A stretch of DNA of 16,895 bases. Source: Amoebophrya sp. AT5.2 (Eukaryota; Sar; Dinophyceae; Syndiniales; Amoebophryaceae). Where the stretch lies: assembly GCA_005223375.1 (NCBI GenBank), contig RXOD01004952.1, positions 1 through 16,895 of the forward strand, read 5' to 3'. Positions within the stretch are counted from its first letter, which is position 1, and each line of letters starts with the position of its first letter. Position numbers and translations under genes: made by a program. This document shows positions 16,814 through 16,895 of the stretch, in pieces. The notes below the pieces were generated by a model. That model searched no databases. It was not told the DNA's origin and was given only the letters and a program-made list of their open reading frames with translations.

Positions 16814-16895
16814 TTCTAGGTGCTCAAAGGAGCATCTGCGTCTCCGCTTCGTAGCGGTGATGGCCCCTGGGAAGGGCGTCTGTTCATCGCCATCG

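Overview
This window looks like nuclear DNA of a protist from the dinoflagellate lineage. A compact, intron-rich parasite genome such as Amoebophrya (Syndiniales) would fit best. The evidence is: (i) two 22-base stretches, one per strand, that closely match the dinoflagellate trans-spliced leader as I remember it; (ii) protein-coding genes cut by many short introns, nearly all GT...AG and 111-278 bases long; (iii) all recognisable genes on the + strand, as in dinoflagellate unidirectional arrays; (iv) eukaryote-only families (TAP42/IGBP1, MPDU1). The species assignment is inference. I see no bacterial, viral, tRNA, rRNA or CRISPR features.

Layout. 1-1000: a small acidic protein of unknown function (two exons) behind a short duplicated leader. 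1001-4500: mostly non-coding and rich in diverged direct repeats (about 114, 133 and 145-155 base periods). It also holds the two spliced-leader-like sequences and a Gln/His-rich open stretch that may be an exon. 4527-5897: TAP42/IGBP1-family PP2A-phosphatase regulator with one in-frame intron. 6525-7516: MPDU1-type PQ-loop protein, three exons, reconstructed as a 238-residue protein with canonical splice sites. 8141-9487: conserved-looking multi-pass membrane protein, probably five exons. One intron is a (CTTTT)15 array for most of its length, and one further small or non-canonical intron is needed. 9947 to at least 16121: a secreted or surface protein of at least about 1,834 residues. Its signal peptide sits on its own small exon, followed by a long disordered region, a Cys-rich segment, a PAN/apple-like domain and about nine and a half copies of a Cys-rich module resembling sushi/CCP. 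It is still open, at a GTAAGT donor, when recognisable coding stops. 16122-16895: CT-rich repeats and two near-identical palindromes, with no convincing exon.

The genes do not form an obvious pathway. MPDU1 supports ER-lumenal glycosylation, and the large secreted protein and the membrane protein would both enter through the ER, but nothing in the sequence links them. The most unusual items are the Cys-rich module array on the secreted protein, the spliced-leader relics inside a repeat-rich spacer, and the splice structure around 9036-9098. Intron boundaries were worked out by eye from reading-frame continuity and family resemblance. They are predictions, not transcript-verified.
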